Of a stretch of 64,000 bases of DNA, positions 51,868 to 61,207 are shown one piece after another. Both the position numbers and the translations under genes were made by a program. Positions within the stretch are counted from its first letter, which is position 1. Every line of letters starts with the position of its first letter. The notes beneath the pieces are model-generated. The model worked only from the letters and a program-made list of their open reading frames with translations, had not been told where the DNA came from and did not search any database. This stretch comes from JACPYM01 sp031423495 (GTDB lineage Bacteria > Acidobacteriota > Blastocatellia > RBC074). The stretch lies in assembly GCA_031423495.1 (NCBI GenBank), contig JANPFP010000001.1, forward strand, positions 1-64,000, given 5' to 3'.

Positions 51868-51934
51868 CACTTGTAAATTGCTGCTGGCGTAACCTCACAG
51901 GCAACAACCGAACCATTCAAGAAAGGAGCATCCG

Positions 51935-52144
51935 ATGAAAACCGCTAAACTCATCAAGCGAGAAGAGCAAGTACTGCCACCCAACCAACCCGTCGCGCGC
52001 GCCCAACCGCCCATCACTCGCTCACCAACGATGCGAGAGGTCGTAGCCCAATGGGTGCAAGAGCATAAAATCGCACGCCCGACGAATCCGCGTAAGGAAT
52101 TTGCCGCGTTATTCATTTCCTCGCCGCAAACTGTTTCGGCTTGA
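51935..52144 (+). CDS. Uncharacterised 69-residue soluble protein
   Basis: The basic, proline-rich protein begins MKTAKLIKREEQVLPPNQPV and contains TMREVVAQWVQEHKIARPTN. There is no membrane segment or known motif. A strong AAAGGAG site and an upstream sigma-54-type promoter support expression. It is followed by a holin-like gene. I do not recognise the family. Confidence 0.55.
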   Translation: MKTAKLIKREEQVLPPNQPVARAQPPITRSPTMREVVAQWVQEHKIARPTNPRKEFAALFISSPQTVSA

Positions 52145-52197
52145 ACGAGACCGCAATGACTGTGCCGCGAGACACTAAAGGTAGGAGTATTTATCCC

Positions 52198-52563
52198 ATG
52201 AAATTTTTGATTCGGTGGGGTTGCAACGCCATCGCCATTTACGCCGCCGTGAAGTGGTTGCCGGGTTTGTATTTCGCCGGCGCGTGGTGGCAACTGTGCC
52301 TCGTCGCGCTGATTCTCGGCTGTTTGAATGCGTTGGTGCGTCCGTTGCTGGAATTCCTCACTTGCCCGTTGATTCTGCTGACGCTGGGCTTGTTCGTGTT
52401 GGTAATCAACGCAGCATTGCTGTGGTTCACGGCAGCGATTGCCGCGCGGCTCGACATTCCCTTTCACATCGCAAGTTTCTGGTCGGCGTTCTGGGGCGCA
52501 CTGGTGATCAGCATTATTAGTTCGACGCTGTCGTTGCTCATCAGCGACGATGAAGAAAAGTGA
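52198..52563 (+). CDS. Phage holin family 4-type membrane protein
   Basis: The 121-residue protein has four helices and the pattern of the YvlD/holin-4 family: LPGLYFAGAWWQLCLVALILGCLNALVRPLL and PLILLTLGLFVLVINAALLW. Despite the name, such proteins are common chromosomal membrane proteins. TAGGAG precedes the chosen ATG at 52198; the longer reading has no ribosome-binding site. Confidence 0.8.
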   Translation: MKFLIRWGCNAIAIYAAVKWLPGLYFAGAWWQLCLVALILGCLNALVRPLLEFLTCPLILLTLGLFVLVINAALLWFTAAIAARLDIPFHIASFWSAFWGALVISIISSTLSLLISDDEEK

Positions 52564-52570
52564 GGTGGCA

Positions 52571-52792
52571 ATGAAAACGCTCAAAGTGCAACTCACTCAA
52601 CAAGACGATAACGGCACAGTGGTCGTCAAAACTCTGACGGGCGATGACGCCGAGCAGTGGCAGAAATGGGTGGATAGCGTTTGCCTACTGGCCTGGAATC
52701 ACCGGCAAAACCCTGACTGGAGCCGCCTGCATTGGGAAGTGCGCAAACTCGAAAGCCCGAAGCCGCCGCGCGATCACGAAAGCATTGCCTGA
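52571..52792 (+). CDS. Uncharacterised 73-residue protein
   Basis: The product begins MKTLKVQLTQQDDNGTVVVK and contains WQKWVDSVCLLAWNHRQNPDW, an aromatic-rich helix. GAGGTGG lies ahead of the ATG at 52571, eight bases after the holin-like gene. No family recognised. Confidence 0.55.
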   Translation: MKTLKVQLTQQDDNGTVVVKTLTGDDAEQWQKWVDSVCLLAWNHRQNPDWSRLHWEVRKLESPKPPRDHESIA

Positions 52793-53023
52793 GTTCATCA
52801 TCAAACACGCCTTGTCTCATCCTTTCGCTCTCTCAGTCAGGCGCGCTACACTGAGCCACCGTTCAAGCAAACCATTCACGTGCAATCTTGCCAGATGACC
52901 TGACAGACGACTTGGCAGATATTTTCGCTGACCTGATTGCCATCGCCCTCCCAAGCTGAGTTTGCCTGGCGCGTTCAATTCGTAACCCAATCTATACCGT
53001 CCCCGTCACAGACTTTGCTACTG

Positions 53024-54958
53024 ATGAAAAACCCTACGCCCCAACCGCCGTCGCTCTCTGCGGCGGAACACCTCAGACAAGAGAATGAAGCGCGCCTGAC
53101 CGGCCTTATCAATTCGGCCATGGACGCCATCATCAGCGTGAACGAACAGCAACAAATCGTGCTGTTCAATCCCGCCGCTGAACAGATGTTTGGTTACGCG
53201 CAGGCCGAAATTATGGGCGAGCCACTGACGCTGTTGATTCCCGCGCGCTTTCACGCCGGACACGAAAAGCACATTCAACGATTTGGTGAAACCGGAACAA
53301 CCACGCGCGCGATGGGCGCGCTCAACGCAATCAGCGGCGTGCGCAACAGCGGCGAAGAGTTCCCGATTGAGGCTTCGATCTCGCAAGTCGAAGCCAATGG
53401 ACAAAAACTTTTCACCGTGATTTTGCGAGACATCACGCGCCGCCAGCAGGCCGAAGCGCGTTTACGCGAACAAGCCGCGTTGCTCGATTACGCGCAGGAA
53501 GCCATTGCCACTTGCGATCTGAATGGGTGCGTGCGGTTTTGGAATCACGGAGCGGAACGGTTATACGGCTGGCAGTTTGCCGAGGTCGCGGGACGCAACC
53601 TCCGTGACGACCTTTATCGCGGCGAGTTCGCGGCTGCCGAGCAAGCGGCACGAACGCTGCATGAAAAAGGCGAATGGCGCGGCGAGTTGCGGCAGTTCAC
53701 CAAAGACGGACGCGAACTAGTCGTCGAAAGCCATTGGGTGCTGGTGCGCGATGACGCCAGAGCGCCTCAACTCATTCTCATCATCAACAACGACATCACC
53801 GAAAAGAAACAGCTCGAAGCCCAATTCCTGCGCGCGCAACGCATGGAAAGCATCGGCACGCTGGCGGGCGGCATCGCGCACGATTTGAACAACATCCTCT
53901 CGCCGCTCTCGATGGGCTTGCAGATGATGCAGATGAAATACGCCGATGATTACGCGCAAAAGATGCTGGGCATGATGACGACGAACGTGCAGCGCGGCGC
54001 TGAGATGGTGAAACAGATTCTGCAATTCGCGCGCGGCGTAGGCGGCGAACGCATCGCGCTGCAACCCAAACACATCGTCAAGGAACTCATCAAAATGCTG
54101 GCCGAGACCTTGCCGAAATCTATCACGATTAAACAGCAACTCACTGAAAACCCTGCGCTGGTGTTGGGCGATGCGACGCAGCTTCATCAAGTGTTGCTGA
54201 ACCTGTGCGTCAACGCGCGCGACGCCATGCCGACGGGCGGTACGCTCACCATCAGTTTGGAAAACACCGAAATCAAAGCCAACTACATGCCGGTCGCGCC
54301 TGATGCGAAGCCTGGCCTGTACGTCGTGCTGAACGTCACCGACACAGGCGAAGGCATCGCGCCCGAACATCTCGAACGCATCTTCGATCCTTTCTTCACG
54401 ACCAAAGCGCCGGGCAAAGGCACGGGGCTGGGACTCTCGACAGTCTTCGGCATCGTACGCGCGCACAACGGATTCATCACCGTCGAAAGCGCCATCGGTC
54501 GCGGCACGCAATTCAAGGTTCACCTGCCCGCGCATGTGTGCGAACCCGTTCAGCCTGCCGAAACTAAGCGCCACACGACGCCCGTCGGGCAAGGCGAATT
54601 GATTCTCGTCGTAGATGACGAGGCCGCCATCCGCGAAATGAATCGCGCGGCGCTCGAGGCTTACGGTTATCGCGTGTTGACTGCCAGCGACGGTGCGACG
54701 GCCATTGCGCTTTACGCGCAACACCAAGCCGAGGTGCAACTCGTCCTCACGGACGTAATGATGCCGGTGATGGACGGCCTCACCATGATTCGCACCTTGC
54801 GTACCCTCAATCCTGATTTGCGCGTCATCTGTTGCAGCGGCACTTCAGGCGTCGGCCAAAACGAAGCACTCGCGCAACTCAACATCCAACGTATTCTGAC
54901 CAAACCACTCAACGTCGAGATGCTGCTGCATGCCGTGGCGCAAGCTCTCAATGACTGA
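53024..54958 (+). CDS. Hybrid PAS histidine kinase with C-terminal receiver
   Basis: The protein of about 644 residues has two PAS domains (first: SAMDAIISVNEQQQIVLFNP; second: DYAQEAIATCDLNGCVRFWN). The H-box is GTLAGGIAHDLNNILSPLSM, followed by an HATPase domain (NLCVNARDAMP, DTGEGIAPEHLERIFDPFFT, GTGLGLSTVFGIVRAHNG). The C-terminal receiver (LVVDDEAAIREM, phospho-Asp in LVLTDVMMPVMDG) completes it. No membrane helix is seen. The start is uncertain between 52937 and 53024; the latter begins just ahead of the first PAS. It converges with the orphan response regulator at 54969. Confidence 0.88.
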   Translation: MKNPTPQPPSLSAAEHLRQENEARLTGLINSAMDAIISVNEQQQIVLFNPAAEQMFGYAQAEIMGEPLTLLIPARFHAGHEKHIQRFGETGTTTRAMGALNAISGVRNSGEEFPIEASISQVEANGQKLFTVILRDITRRQQAEARLREQAALLDYAQEAIATCDLNGCVRFWNHGAERLYGWQFAEVAGRNLRDDLYRGEFAAAEQAARTLHEKGEWRGELRQFTKDGRELVVESHWVLVRDDARAPQLILIINNDITEKKQLEAQFLRAQRMESIGTLAGGIAHDLNNILSPLSMGLQMMQMKYADDYAQKMLGMMTTNVQRGAEMVKQILQFARGVGGERIALQPKHIVKELIKMLAETLPKSITIKQQLTENPALVLGDATQLHQVLLNLCVNARDAMPTGGTLTISLENTEIKANYMPVAPDAKPGLYVVLNVTDTGEGIAPEHLERIFDPFFTTKAPGKGTGLGLSTVFGIVRAHNGFITVESAIGRGTQFKVHLPAHVCEPVQPAETKRHTTPVGQGELILVVDDEAAIREMNRAALEAYGYRVLTASDGATAIALYAQHQAEVQLVLTDVMMPVMDGLTMIRTLRTLNPDLRVICCSGTSGVGQNEALAQLNIQRILTKPLNVEMLLHAVAQALND

Positions 54959-54968
54959 AGCCCCTGCG

Positions 54969-55754
54969 CTACAACATCAGCGCCGCTGCGTTCGGACGGG
55001 ACGAAGTGGCAAAGCGTTTTTTCGCCAGACGAATCATCTCATCGCGGCTGCATTGCATGGCGCGATATTGCGGCAGCACGCCCGCCAGTTTCGTCGGCAC
55101 AACGGCATCAGCCATTTCGACCAGAATGGTCAGCCGCCCTTGCGGATCACACGCGCGCAGGTTTTTCAGCGCCGCTTCCAGCAATTCGGGCGCGACGCTC
55201 AACAGCGCGAGATCGTATTGCTCATTGATGACGTAATCCCATTCTTCAGGAAAAAGGATGCTGGTTAGCTCAACGTGCTGGGTGCTGAAAACCGCTTGCA
55301 GCGGCGGAATGCGCTCTGGCGTATCGCACAGGATGAGTATGCGCGGCGGATGCGCTGTCGTTTTTTTCGTCGGTTGGCTCCATGGGCTGGTAGCTTGCTT
55401 GATGCGTTGCAAGGCTTGCTGCAATTCGGCAAGCACGAGCGGCTTGCGCAAGAAATCCAACGCGCCGCCGCGCAAGGCCGAGACAACGTTGTCGTAAATC
55501 GCCTCACCCGTCACCATCAAGATCGCCGCGTGCGGCAAACGCACTTTCAGCTTTCGCAACAATTCCAATCCCGAACCGTCGGGCAAGTTGACGTCGAGCA
55601 AGATGACTTCGGGTTGTTCTTCAACCGCCACCGTTAAGGCTTGCGCACTGTCAGTGGCCTCAACTGTTTCATAACCCCAATCGGTCAACGCCTCACGCAA
55701 CATCCAACGCTGCGCCGCTTCATCATCCACTATCAGTACTTTGGTTTTTTCCAT
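54969..55754 (-). CDS. Orphan response regulator with a receiver-like C-terminal domain
   Basis: The 261-residue protein has an N-terminal receiver (LIVDDEAAQRWMLREALTDWGY, phospho-Asp in VILLDVNLPDGSG, Lys in RKPLVLAEL), closely like that of the NtrC-type regulator at 31807. No AAA+ or DNA-binding domain follows. Instead the C-terminal 125 residues (ILILCDTPERIPPLQAVFST onward) look like a second, degenerate alpha/beta receiver without the phospho-Asp. It may compete for phosphate or bind a protein partner. The start is set at 55754, right before the receiver fold. Confidence 0.75.
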   Translation of the reverse strand: MEKTKVLIVDDEAAQRWMLREALTDWGYETVEATDSAQALTVAVEEQPEVILLDVNLPDGSGLELLRKLKVRLPHAAILMVTGEAIYDNVVSALRGGALDFLRKPLVLAELQQALQRIKQATSPWSQPTKKTTAHPPRILILCDTPERIPPLQAVFSTQHVELTSILFPEEWDYVINEQYDLALLSVAPELLEAALKNLRACDPQGRLTILVEMADAVVPTKLAGVLPQYRAMQCSRDEMIRLAKKRFATSSRPNAAALML

Positions 55755-55861
55755 ACGCCTCTCAACAAGCTGGGTCGTATTCCACACTTCGACCTATATT
55801 TCTGTCTTTGAGCAAAGCACAGCAAATCGCAGACCACAGCACGCGAACCGTCACACGTCCG

Positions 55862-55877
55862 AGGCACGTCAGTTGCC
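55862..55877 (+). promoter_or_regulatory. Possible sigma-54 promoter of the cation ATPase gene
   Basis: AGGCAC-GTCAG-TTGCC has correct spacing with small deviations at the edges. The ATPase start codon is 82 bases downstream. Confidence 0.45.
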
Positions 55878-55900
55878 CTTGTACGTCAGGCAACGAAACG

Positions 55901-55920
55901 GGTGCGCAAAATCACGCACC
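55901..55920. promoter_or_regulatory. 20-bp palindrome between divergent genes
   Basis: GGTGCGCAAAATCACGCACC has perfect six-base arms around an AT core, of the same general form (TGCG-N8-CGCA) as the sites at 34584-34622. It lies between the orphan regulator (-) and the cation ATPase (+). It may be a regulator site. Confidence 0.45.
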
Positions 55921-55958
55921 GCAAATGAAAGCAGCGTAAAAATCTCCCCCATTGCCTA

Positions 55959-58484
55959 ATGACACAACTCGTGACCGATCAACTCGCCTTGCTAAACCAC
56001 CACGGACTAACCGATGCGGAGGCCGCCGCGCGCTTGCGGCAATACGGCGCGAACACTTTGCCGGAGCCTGTGCCTGATACGTTGCGGCAACGGTTCGTGC
56101 GCCAGTTTCGCAATCCGTTGATGTACCTGCTCATCTTCGCTTTGCTGGTGGATGTCGTCATTTGGGCTATCGAAGGCGCTGACGGTTTGCCGGTGGGATT
56201 CACGGCCATCGGGCTGATTCTGTTGTTGAATGCGGGGCTGGGCGTATATCAGGAAAACAAGTCAGAAGCCGCGCTGCAACAACTCAAGGCGCTGGCCGCT
56301 GCGCGCGTATGGGTATTGCGTGAAGGAAAGCTCGCGCATCTGTCGAGTGCCGAACTCGTACCCGGCGATGTAGCTCGTCTCGAAGCCGGTGATCGCATTC
56401 CGGCGGATGGCAATTTCATCGAAGCGCAAGGTGTGCTGCTCGATGAATCAACCATGACGGGCGAATCAGTGCCGCTCGACAAAGGCGTCAACGACGAAGC
56501 GTTCAGCGGCACGTTGCTGGTGCGCGGCAAGGGCTATCTTGAAATTACGCGCACCGGCACGGCTAGCGCGATGGGCAAGCTGGCTGAAATGATCGGCGGC
56601 ATCACTGCCGAAAAGACGCCGCTCGAAAAACGCATGGAAGTGTTCGGCTACCAAGTCGCGCGCGCGATTTTGGCGCTCGCCATCGTGATTGCCGTCGCGG
56701 GCGTATACGTCGAGGGCATTCATCGTCTCGGCCACGTATTGCTGTTCGCCGTCGCGCTCGCCGTCGCCGCCGTCCCCGAAGGCTTGCCCGCCGTGTTGAC
56801 GCTCACGCTCTCGCTCGGCGTCGAACGCATGGCGAAACGCAAAGCCGTCGTCCGTCGTTTGAGCGCGGTCGAAGCGCTTGGTTCCGTCACTGTCATCGCC
56901 ACGGATAAGACCGGGACGCTCACCGAAAACCGCATGTTCGTGAAAGACGTAGACACGTCCGACACCGCGCGAGCCTTGCGCGCAATGGCGCTGGCGAACG
57001 ACGCCGAAATCACGACAGGCGCGGGCGATCCGCTCGAACTTGCGCTGCTTGAATACGCGCAAACGCACGGCCTCGCGCTGGCTGAGTTGAATCAACACGC
57101 GCCGCGTTTGAGCCTGTTGCCTTTTGATAGCACGCACAAATACATGCGCGTCACCGTGCAGGAAAACGGTCAGTCGGTGAGTTATCTCAAAGGCGCACCC
57201 GAAGTGTTGATTGCGCGCAGCCAATTCAACGAAGCCGAGCAACGCAACTGGGAAGAGAAAGCTGAAGCCTATGCGCGCGAAGGCTTTCGTGTGCTGGCGC
57301 TCGCGTGGCGCGCGGGCGAAGGCGACGAGCAACTCAACTGGCTGGGACTCGCGCTGTTGTGGGATCCGCCGCGCCCCGAAGTGCCCGCCGCGATTCGCCA
57401 CGCGCAGGAAGCAGGCATTCGCGTCGTGATGATCACCGGCGATCATCCGGCGACCGCGCTGTCAGTCGCCGCCGAAGTAGGCATTCCGCCCAGCCGCGTC
57501 TTGACCGGACTCGACCTCGCCGAATTGTCTGACGAAGAAATTCGCCGCGCCGTGAAAGAGACCAATGTCTTTGCGCGCGTCGCGCCCGAACACAAGCTGC
57601 GCCTCGTCGAAGCCTTGCAGGCCAATGGCGAAATCGTCGCGATGACCGGCGACGGCGTGAACGATGCGCCTGCCCTCAAACGCGCCGACATCGGCATCGC
57701 AATGGGGCTACGCGGCAGCGACGTAGCCCGCGAAGTCGCGCACCTCGTTTTGCTCGACGACAATTTCGCCACCATCGTCGCCGCCGTCGCCGAAGGGCGC
57801 GGCATTTATGAAAACATTCAGAAATTCATTCGCTTTCTGTTCTCGACCAACTTCGCTGAAATTTTGATTGTGGTCTTGGGTGTCGCCGGTTCGTTCGCGT
57901 TGGGCTTGCGCGACAGCACGGGCGGCTTGCTGTTGCCGCTGACGGCGGTGCAATTGCTGTGGATCAACATTGTCGCCGACGGCCCGCCCGCACTCGCCCT
58001 CGGACTCGACCGCAGCGCGGGCGTAATGAACGCGCCACCACGCCATCCGCAAGCGCCGCTGCTCGACCCGGTGTCGTTACGCTTCATCCTGCTCGCGGGC
58101 GGCTTGCTCGCGCTGGTGGGCGGAATGTTTTTAGTCGCGCTACCTCGTTACGGTTACAGCGAAACCGTCACGCGCACCATCGTGTTTCTTTACGTATCCA
58201 TCGCCAAGCTGATTTTCGCTTATCCCGCGCGCCGCGTCGCCGCCGAACCGTCACACAACCTCGCCTTACACGTGACCATCGTGTTGAGCGTAGCGTTGCA
58301 ATTGCTGACGGCTTACGTGCCCGCCTTGCGCACGCTGTTGGGATTGGAGCAACCCGACGGCTTGGCGATGGCGTGGCTCGGCGGTGCAGTCATACTGAGT
58401 TGGCTTGTCGCTGAATCGTTCAGCCGCCTGTTGCATTCAACGATGCATTCAACGACGCAAACGCGCGGGCAAAGAAATGCATGA
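55959..58484 (+). CDS. P2-type cation-transporting ATPase (Ca2+-like)
   Basis: The 841-residue pump has the cation-ATPase N-terminus (GLTDAEAAARLRQYGANTLPE), the actuator motif STMTGES, PEGLP in helix 4, the phosphorylation site ATDKTGTLTEN and the hinge TGDGVNDAPALKRADIG. The M6 segment LWINIVADGPPALALG keeps N and D at the calcium-site positions. It pumps Ca2+ or a similar ion from the cytoplasm. The gene content around it resembles the setting of mycobacterial ctpF. No clear ribosome-binding site precedes the ATG. Confidence 0.85.
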   Translation: MTQLVTDQLALLNHHGLTDAEAAARLRQYGANTLPEPVPDTLRQRFVRQFRNPLMYLLIFALLVDVVIWAIEGADGLPVGFTAIGLILLLNAGLGVYQENKSEAALQQLKALAAARVWVLREGKLAHLSSAELVPGDVARLEAGDRIPADGNFIEAQGVLLDESTMTGESVPLDKGVNDEAFSGTLLVRGKGYLEITRTGTASAMGKLAEMIGGITAEKTPLEKRMEVFGYQVARAILALAIVIAVAGVYVEGIHRLGHVLLFAVALAVAAVPEGLPAVLTLTLSLGVERMAKRKAVVRRLSAVEALGSVTVIATDKTGTLTENRMFVKDVDTSDTARALRAMALANDAEITTGAGDPLELALLEYAQTHGLALAELNQHAPRLSLLPFDSTHKYMRVTVQENGQSVSYLKGAPEVLIARSQFNEAEQRNWEEKAEAYAREGFRVLALAWRAGEGDEQLNWLGLALLWDPPRPEVPAAIRHAQEAGIRVVMITGDHPATALSVAAEVGIPPSRVLTGLDLAELSDEEIRRAVKETNVFARVAPEHKLRLVEALQANGEIVAMTGDGVNDAPALKRADIGIAMGLRGSDVAREVAHLVLLDDNFATIVAAVAEGRGIYENIQKFIRFLFSTNFAEILIVVLGVAGSFALGLRDSTGGLLLPLTAVQLLWINIVADGPPALALGLDRSAGVMNAPPRHPQAPLLDPVSLRFILLAGGLLALVGGMFLVALPRYGYSETVTRTIVFLYVSIAKLIFAYPARRVAAEPSHNLALHVTIVLSVALQLLTAYVPALRTLLGLEQPDGLAMAWLGGAVILSWLVAESFSRLLHSTMHSTTQTRGQRNA

Positions 58485-58497
58485 AGTTTCCCAAATG

Positions 58498-58538
58498 AAA
58501 ATAGGTGGGACAGGATACGATCCTGTCCCACCTATTTT
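58498..58538. repeat. Perfect 19-bp inverted repeat
   Basis: AAAATAGGTGGGACAGGAT and its exact complement are separated by three bases, making a strong hairpin. It lies after the ATPase stop and just before the ribosome-binding site of the next gene. It lacks a T run on the plus strand beyond TTTT, so terminator action is possible but uncertain. Confidence 0.85.
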
Positions 58539-58555
58539 CTGCGGAGGTTTTGTTT

Positions 58556-59587
58556 ATGTACGGCAATCTGACCAAACGGCTGTCAATGTTATTGATTGGG
58601 CTGTCTGCTTTTGCGCACGCGCAAACCGGCAGCCGCGAACCGCATACGTTTTTGCAAAAACATTTGGCGTTTACTGCCGCCGACCTCGCCGCGTTGGAAC
58701 AAGGCCAGGTCATCGCTAAACAACCCAAAGCCAGCGAGACGCGCGAACTCGTCACCTTTGGCGCAGTCAAAGTGGCGACGGCGCGCGATAGTTTCGTCAG
58801 CCGCTTCCGCGACATCGTGAATTTCAAACGCAGCGCAAACGTGCAGCAGATCGGCAAGTTTCAAGCGACGCCCGCAGTGAGCGACCTCAACGGATTCACT
58901 CTCGATGAAGACGATTACCGCGCGCTCAAGCAATGCAACGTCGCCGATTGCGACCTCAAGTTGCCCAAACATCAGATCGAACGCATGCGCCGCGAAATCA
59001 ATTGGAACGCGCCCGATAGCCGCGCTCAGGCGTTGGCGCTGTTCAAACAGATGCTGGTTGATTACGTCGCGGCTTATCAACGCGGCGGCAACGCGGCGCT
59101 CGGCGAATATCACGATCAAAAACAACCGCTGCGGCTGGCCGATGAATTTCACGGCTTGTTGCAGCAAACGCCTTACCTCGTTGAATACGTGCCTGAGTTT
59201 CACCGCTACCTCGAACAGTATCCCAATCAGACGTTGCCGCAGGTCGAGAATTTCATCTATTGGTCGAAAGAAAAGTTCGGCCTCAAACCCGTGCTGACGC
59301 TCACGCACGTCACGATCTATCAACGACCGCACGGACTCTTTTCCGCACTGATCGCGTCCAAACAGATTTACGCCAGTCATTATTACGAAGCCTCGCTCGG
59401 CCTCACGGCGTTCGTACCGTCAGCGCAAAGCGCGTATCTGCTTTATCTCAACCGTTCGCGCGTAGACGCTCTGCGCGGCTGGCTCGGCGGCACCAAACGC
59501 TCGCTCATCACGCGCGAGTTGCGCAACGGCACTGAGAAGAACTTACAACTCATCAAGCAGCGGCTCGAATCTCCCGCCAGCCAGTGA
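58556..59587 (+). CDS. Uncharacterised secreted protein
   Basis: The 343-residue protein has a signal peptide (MYGNLTKRLSMLLIGLSAFA, cleaved near AHAQ). A mixed helical body follows with FLQKHLAFTAADLAALEQGQ and VENFIYWSKEKFGLKPVLTL, and then THVTIYQRPHGLFSALIASK and IYASHYYEASLGLTAFVP. A CNVADC pair lies near residue 125. I do not recognise a named domain, although the form is of a conserved family in Acidobacteriota-like genomes (recollection only). GCGGAGG lies ahead of the chosen ATG; the longer reading crosses the hairpin. Confidence 0.7.
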   Translation: MYGNLTKRLSMLLIGLSAFAHAQTGSREPHTFLQKHLAFTAADLAALEQGQVIAKQPKASETRELVTFGAVKVATARDSFVSRFRDIVNFKRSANVQQIGKFQATPAVSDLNGFTLDEDDYRALKQCNVADCDLKLPKHQIERMRREINWNAPDSRAQALALFKQMLVDYVAAYQRGGNAALGEYHDQKQPLRLADEFHGLLQQTPYLVEYVPEFHRYLEQYPNQTLPQVENFIYWSKEKFGLKPVLTLTHVTIYQRPHGLFSALIASKQIYASHYYEASLGLTAFVPSAQSAYLLYLNRSRVDALRGWLGGTKRSLITRELRNGTEKNLQLIKQRLESPASQ

Positions 59588-59598
59588 GATCAACCACC

Positions 59599-60672
59599 AT
59601 GCCCAACCTACAAAGACAACGCTCGACCATAATTTTTCTGACAATTGGAACCGCACTGGCGCTGACGCTGTGCGCATACATCGTCGCGCCTTTCTCACGT
59701 CCCATCGTCGCCGCCGCGCTGTTTGCGGTCGTCTTTCATCCCGTGCATCAGCGCGTCACGCGCATCGTAAGCAACGCCAGCGCCGCCGCGCTGCTCTCAA
59801 CCATTCTCGTACTCCTCATCGTCACGCTGCCGCCGTTGCTGTTAAGCGTAGCCCTGCAACGCGAACTCTCTGACCTTTATCGCACGCTGCAAGCGCAAAG
59901 CGCGTCTGATGGAGGCATCTGGCAATGGATCGCTCATCAACTCGAACGCGTTACACACTGGTCGCGCCAATTCGTCGCCTTCGCAGATTTCGACTTCCGC
60001 GCGCTCGTGCTCGAACGATTGCAACAATGGAGCAATGCCCTGCTCACGCGCGCTGCGCAATTCGTCGGCAACCTGACTTCGTTCATCGTCGAACTCGTCG
60101 TGGCCTTCTTCACGCTGTTCTTTCTTTTGCGTGACGGCGCAGAGCGCGTGCGCTGGCTGCTCGCGCGTGCCCCGCTGCGTGCCACGCAACTCGAACAGCT
60201 TTCTTCCGGCATCTATCGCACCATCATCGCCAGCGTATACGGCAGCCTCGCCGTCGCCCTCGCGCAAGGCACGTTGCTCGCACTCGCTTTCTGGACGCTC
60301 GGCCTTCCCTCGCCGCTCTTGTGGGGCGTCGTCACCGGACTGTTCTCATTGGTTCCGTTGGTAGGTTCCGCCGCCATCTGGCTGCCCGCCGCGCTGGTGT
60401 TGATCTTCACGGGTCACTGGATCAAAGGCCTGCTGCTGCTCGGGTGGGGCGCAGGTGTAGTCGGTTTAGCCGACAACGTAATCCGCCCGCTGGTGATTCA
60501 CGAACAAGTTCAATTCAGCACGATCTATGTTTTCTTCGCGTTGCTCGGCGGCGTGCAAGCCTTCGGACTGCTCGGCCTCATCATCGGGCCGGTCGTGCTG
60601 GCGGTGACGCAAACCTTGATCAAATTACTGTGGGAAGAAAGCCGCGCACCAGATTCAACGCAAGCTGGTTGA
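59599..60672 (+). CDS. AI-2E family transporter
   Basis: The 357-residue membrane protein has eight helices: paired helices at the N-terminus, a soluble region (residues 85-150), then VELVVAFFTLFFLLRDGAER. The conserved family tail LGGVQAFGLLGLIIGPVVLAV is present. The family includes the AI-2 exporter TqsA and Na+/H+ antiporter-like members. The substrate is not known. It begins 12 bases after the previous gene. Confidence 0.85.
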   Translation: MPNLQRQRSTIIFLTIGTALALTLCAYIVAPFSRPIVAAALFAVVFHPVHQRVTRIVSNASAAALLSTILVLLIVTLPPLLLSVALQRELSDLYRTLQAQSASDGGIWQWIAHQLERVTHWSRQFVAFADFDFRALVLERLQQWSNALLTRAAQFVGNLTSFIVELVVAFFTLFFLLRDGAERVRWLLARAPLRATQLEQLSSGIYRTIIASVYGSLAVALAQGTLLALAFWTLGLPSPLLWGVVTGLFSLVPLVGSAAIWLPAALVLIFTGHWIKGLLLLGWGAGVVGLADNVIRPLVIHEQVQFSTIYVFFALLGGVQAFGLLGLIIGPVVLAVTQTLIKLLWEESRAPDSTQAG

Positions 60673-60696
60673 CCAATCCTGGTTATGCACTGAACC

Positions 60697-61203
60697 TCAA
60701 TAGTTCCGCCTATAAACGATGCCGGTGTGAGCTACATGAAAAGCAATGAAGCAACAAGCCAACATCTCGAAAAGCCACCACCGATAGGGCCAATTCCAGT
60801 AGAGCCTGCGACCAACCATGCCAAGGCCGATCAACCAGATGAGTGGTGTATACGCCGGTGCGAGAAATCCAGCCCAACTCGTACTCCACGCGGATTGCGG
60901 AAAGAGCATAAGCGCACACCAAGCCATCAGGTATAAAATTGCCCCCACCACAAACAACTGCAAGCCTCGGCGTTGCATGTCCGTCGTCACTTCAAGCGGC
61001 ATCAGGAATGGCAGGAGCAAAACAGCGAAGCGCAAGATGTTCTCGCCATATCCCACGAACGGCGGAATCTCCCGCCAAAACTCATCCGGTGCAAATGCGG
61101 GCGGCAAAAAGCTGGGGAAAACTAAGTTCCACACAAGTATCGGTACGATCAGCAAGCCACAACTCCAAAGATAGCGCCGCCAGCCTGAGTTACTGATAGC
61201 CAT
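60697..61203 (-). CDS. Uncharacterised four- or five-helix membrane protein
   Basis: The 168-residue protein has hydrophobic helices (LWSCGLLIVPILVWNLVF, LRFAVLLLPFLMPLEV, LFVVGAILYLMAWCALMLF, YTPLIWLIGLGMVG, LFEMLACCFIAFHVAHTG). A small integral membrane family of unknown role is likely. The start at 61203 is just after the preceding remnant. Confidence 0.6.
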   Translation of the reverse strand: MAISNSGWRRYLWSCGLLIVPILVWNLVFPSFLPPAFAPDEFWREIPPFVGYGENILRFAVLLLPFLMPLEVTTDMQRRGLQLFVVGAILYLMAWCALMLFPQSAWSTSWAGFLAPAYTPLIWLIGLGMVGRRLYWNWPYRWWLFEMLACCFIAFHVAHTGIVYRRNY

Positions 61204-61207
61204 GTCA

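Noticed and set aside
52198..52563. The holin-type gene as evidence of a prophage
   Set aside because: No integrase, endolysin or structural phage gene is nearby, and the family is widespread as a chromosomal membrane protein.
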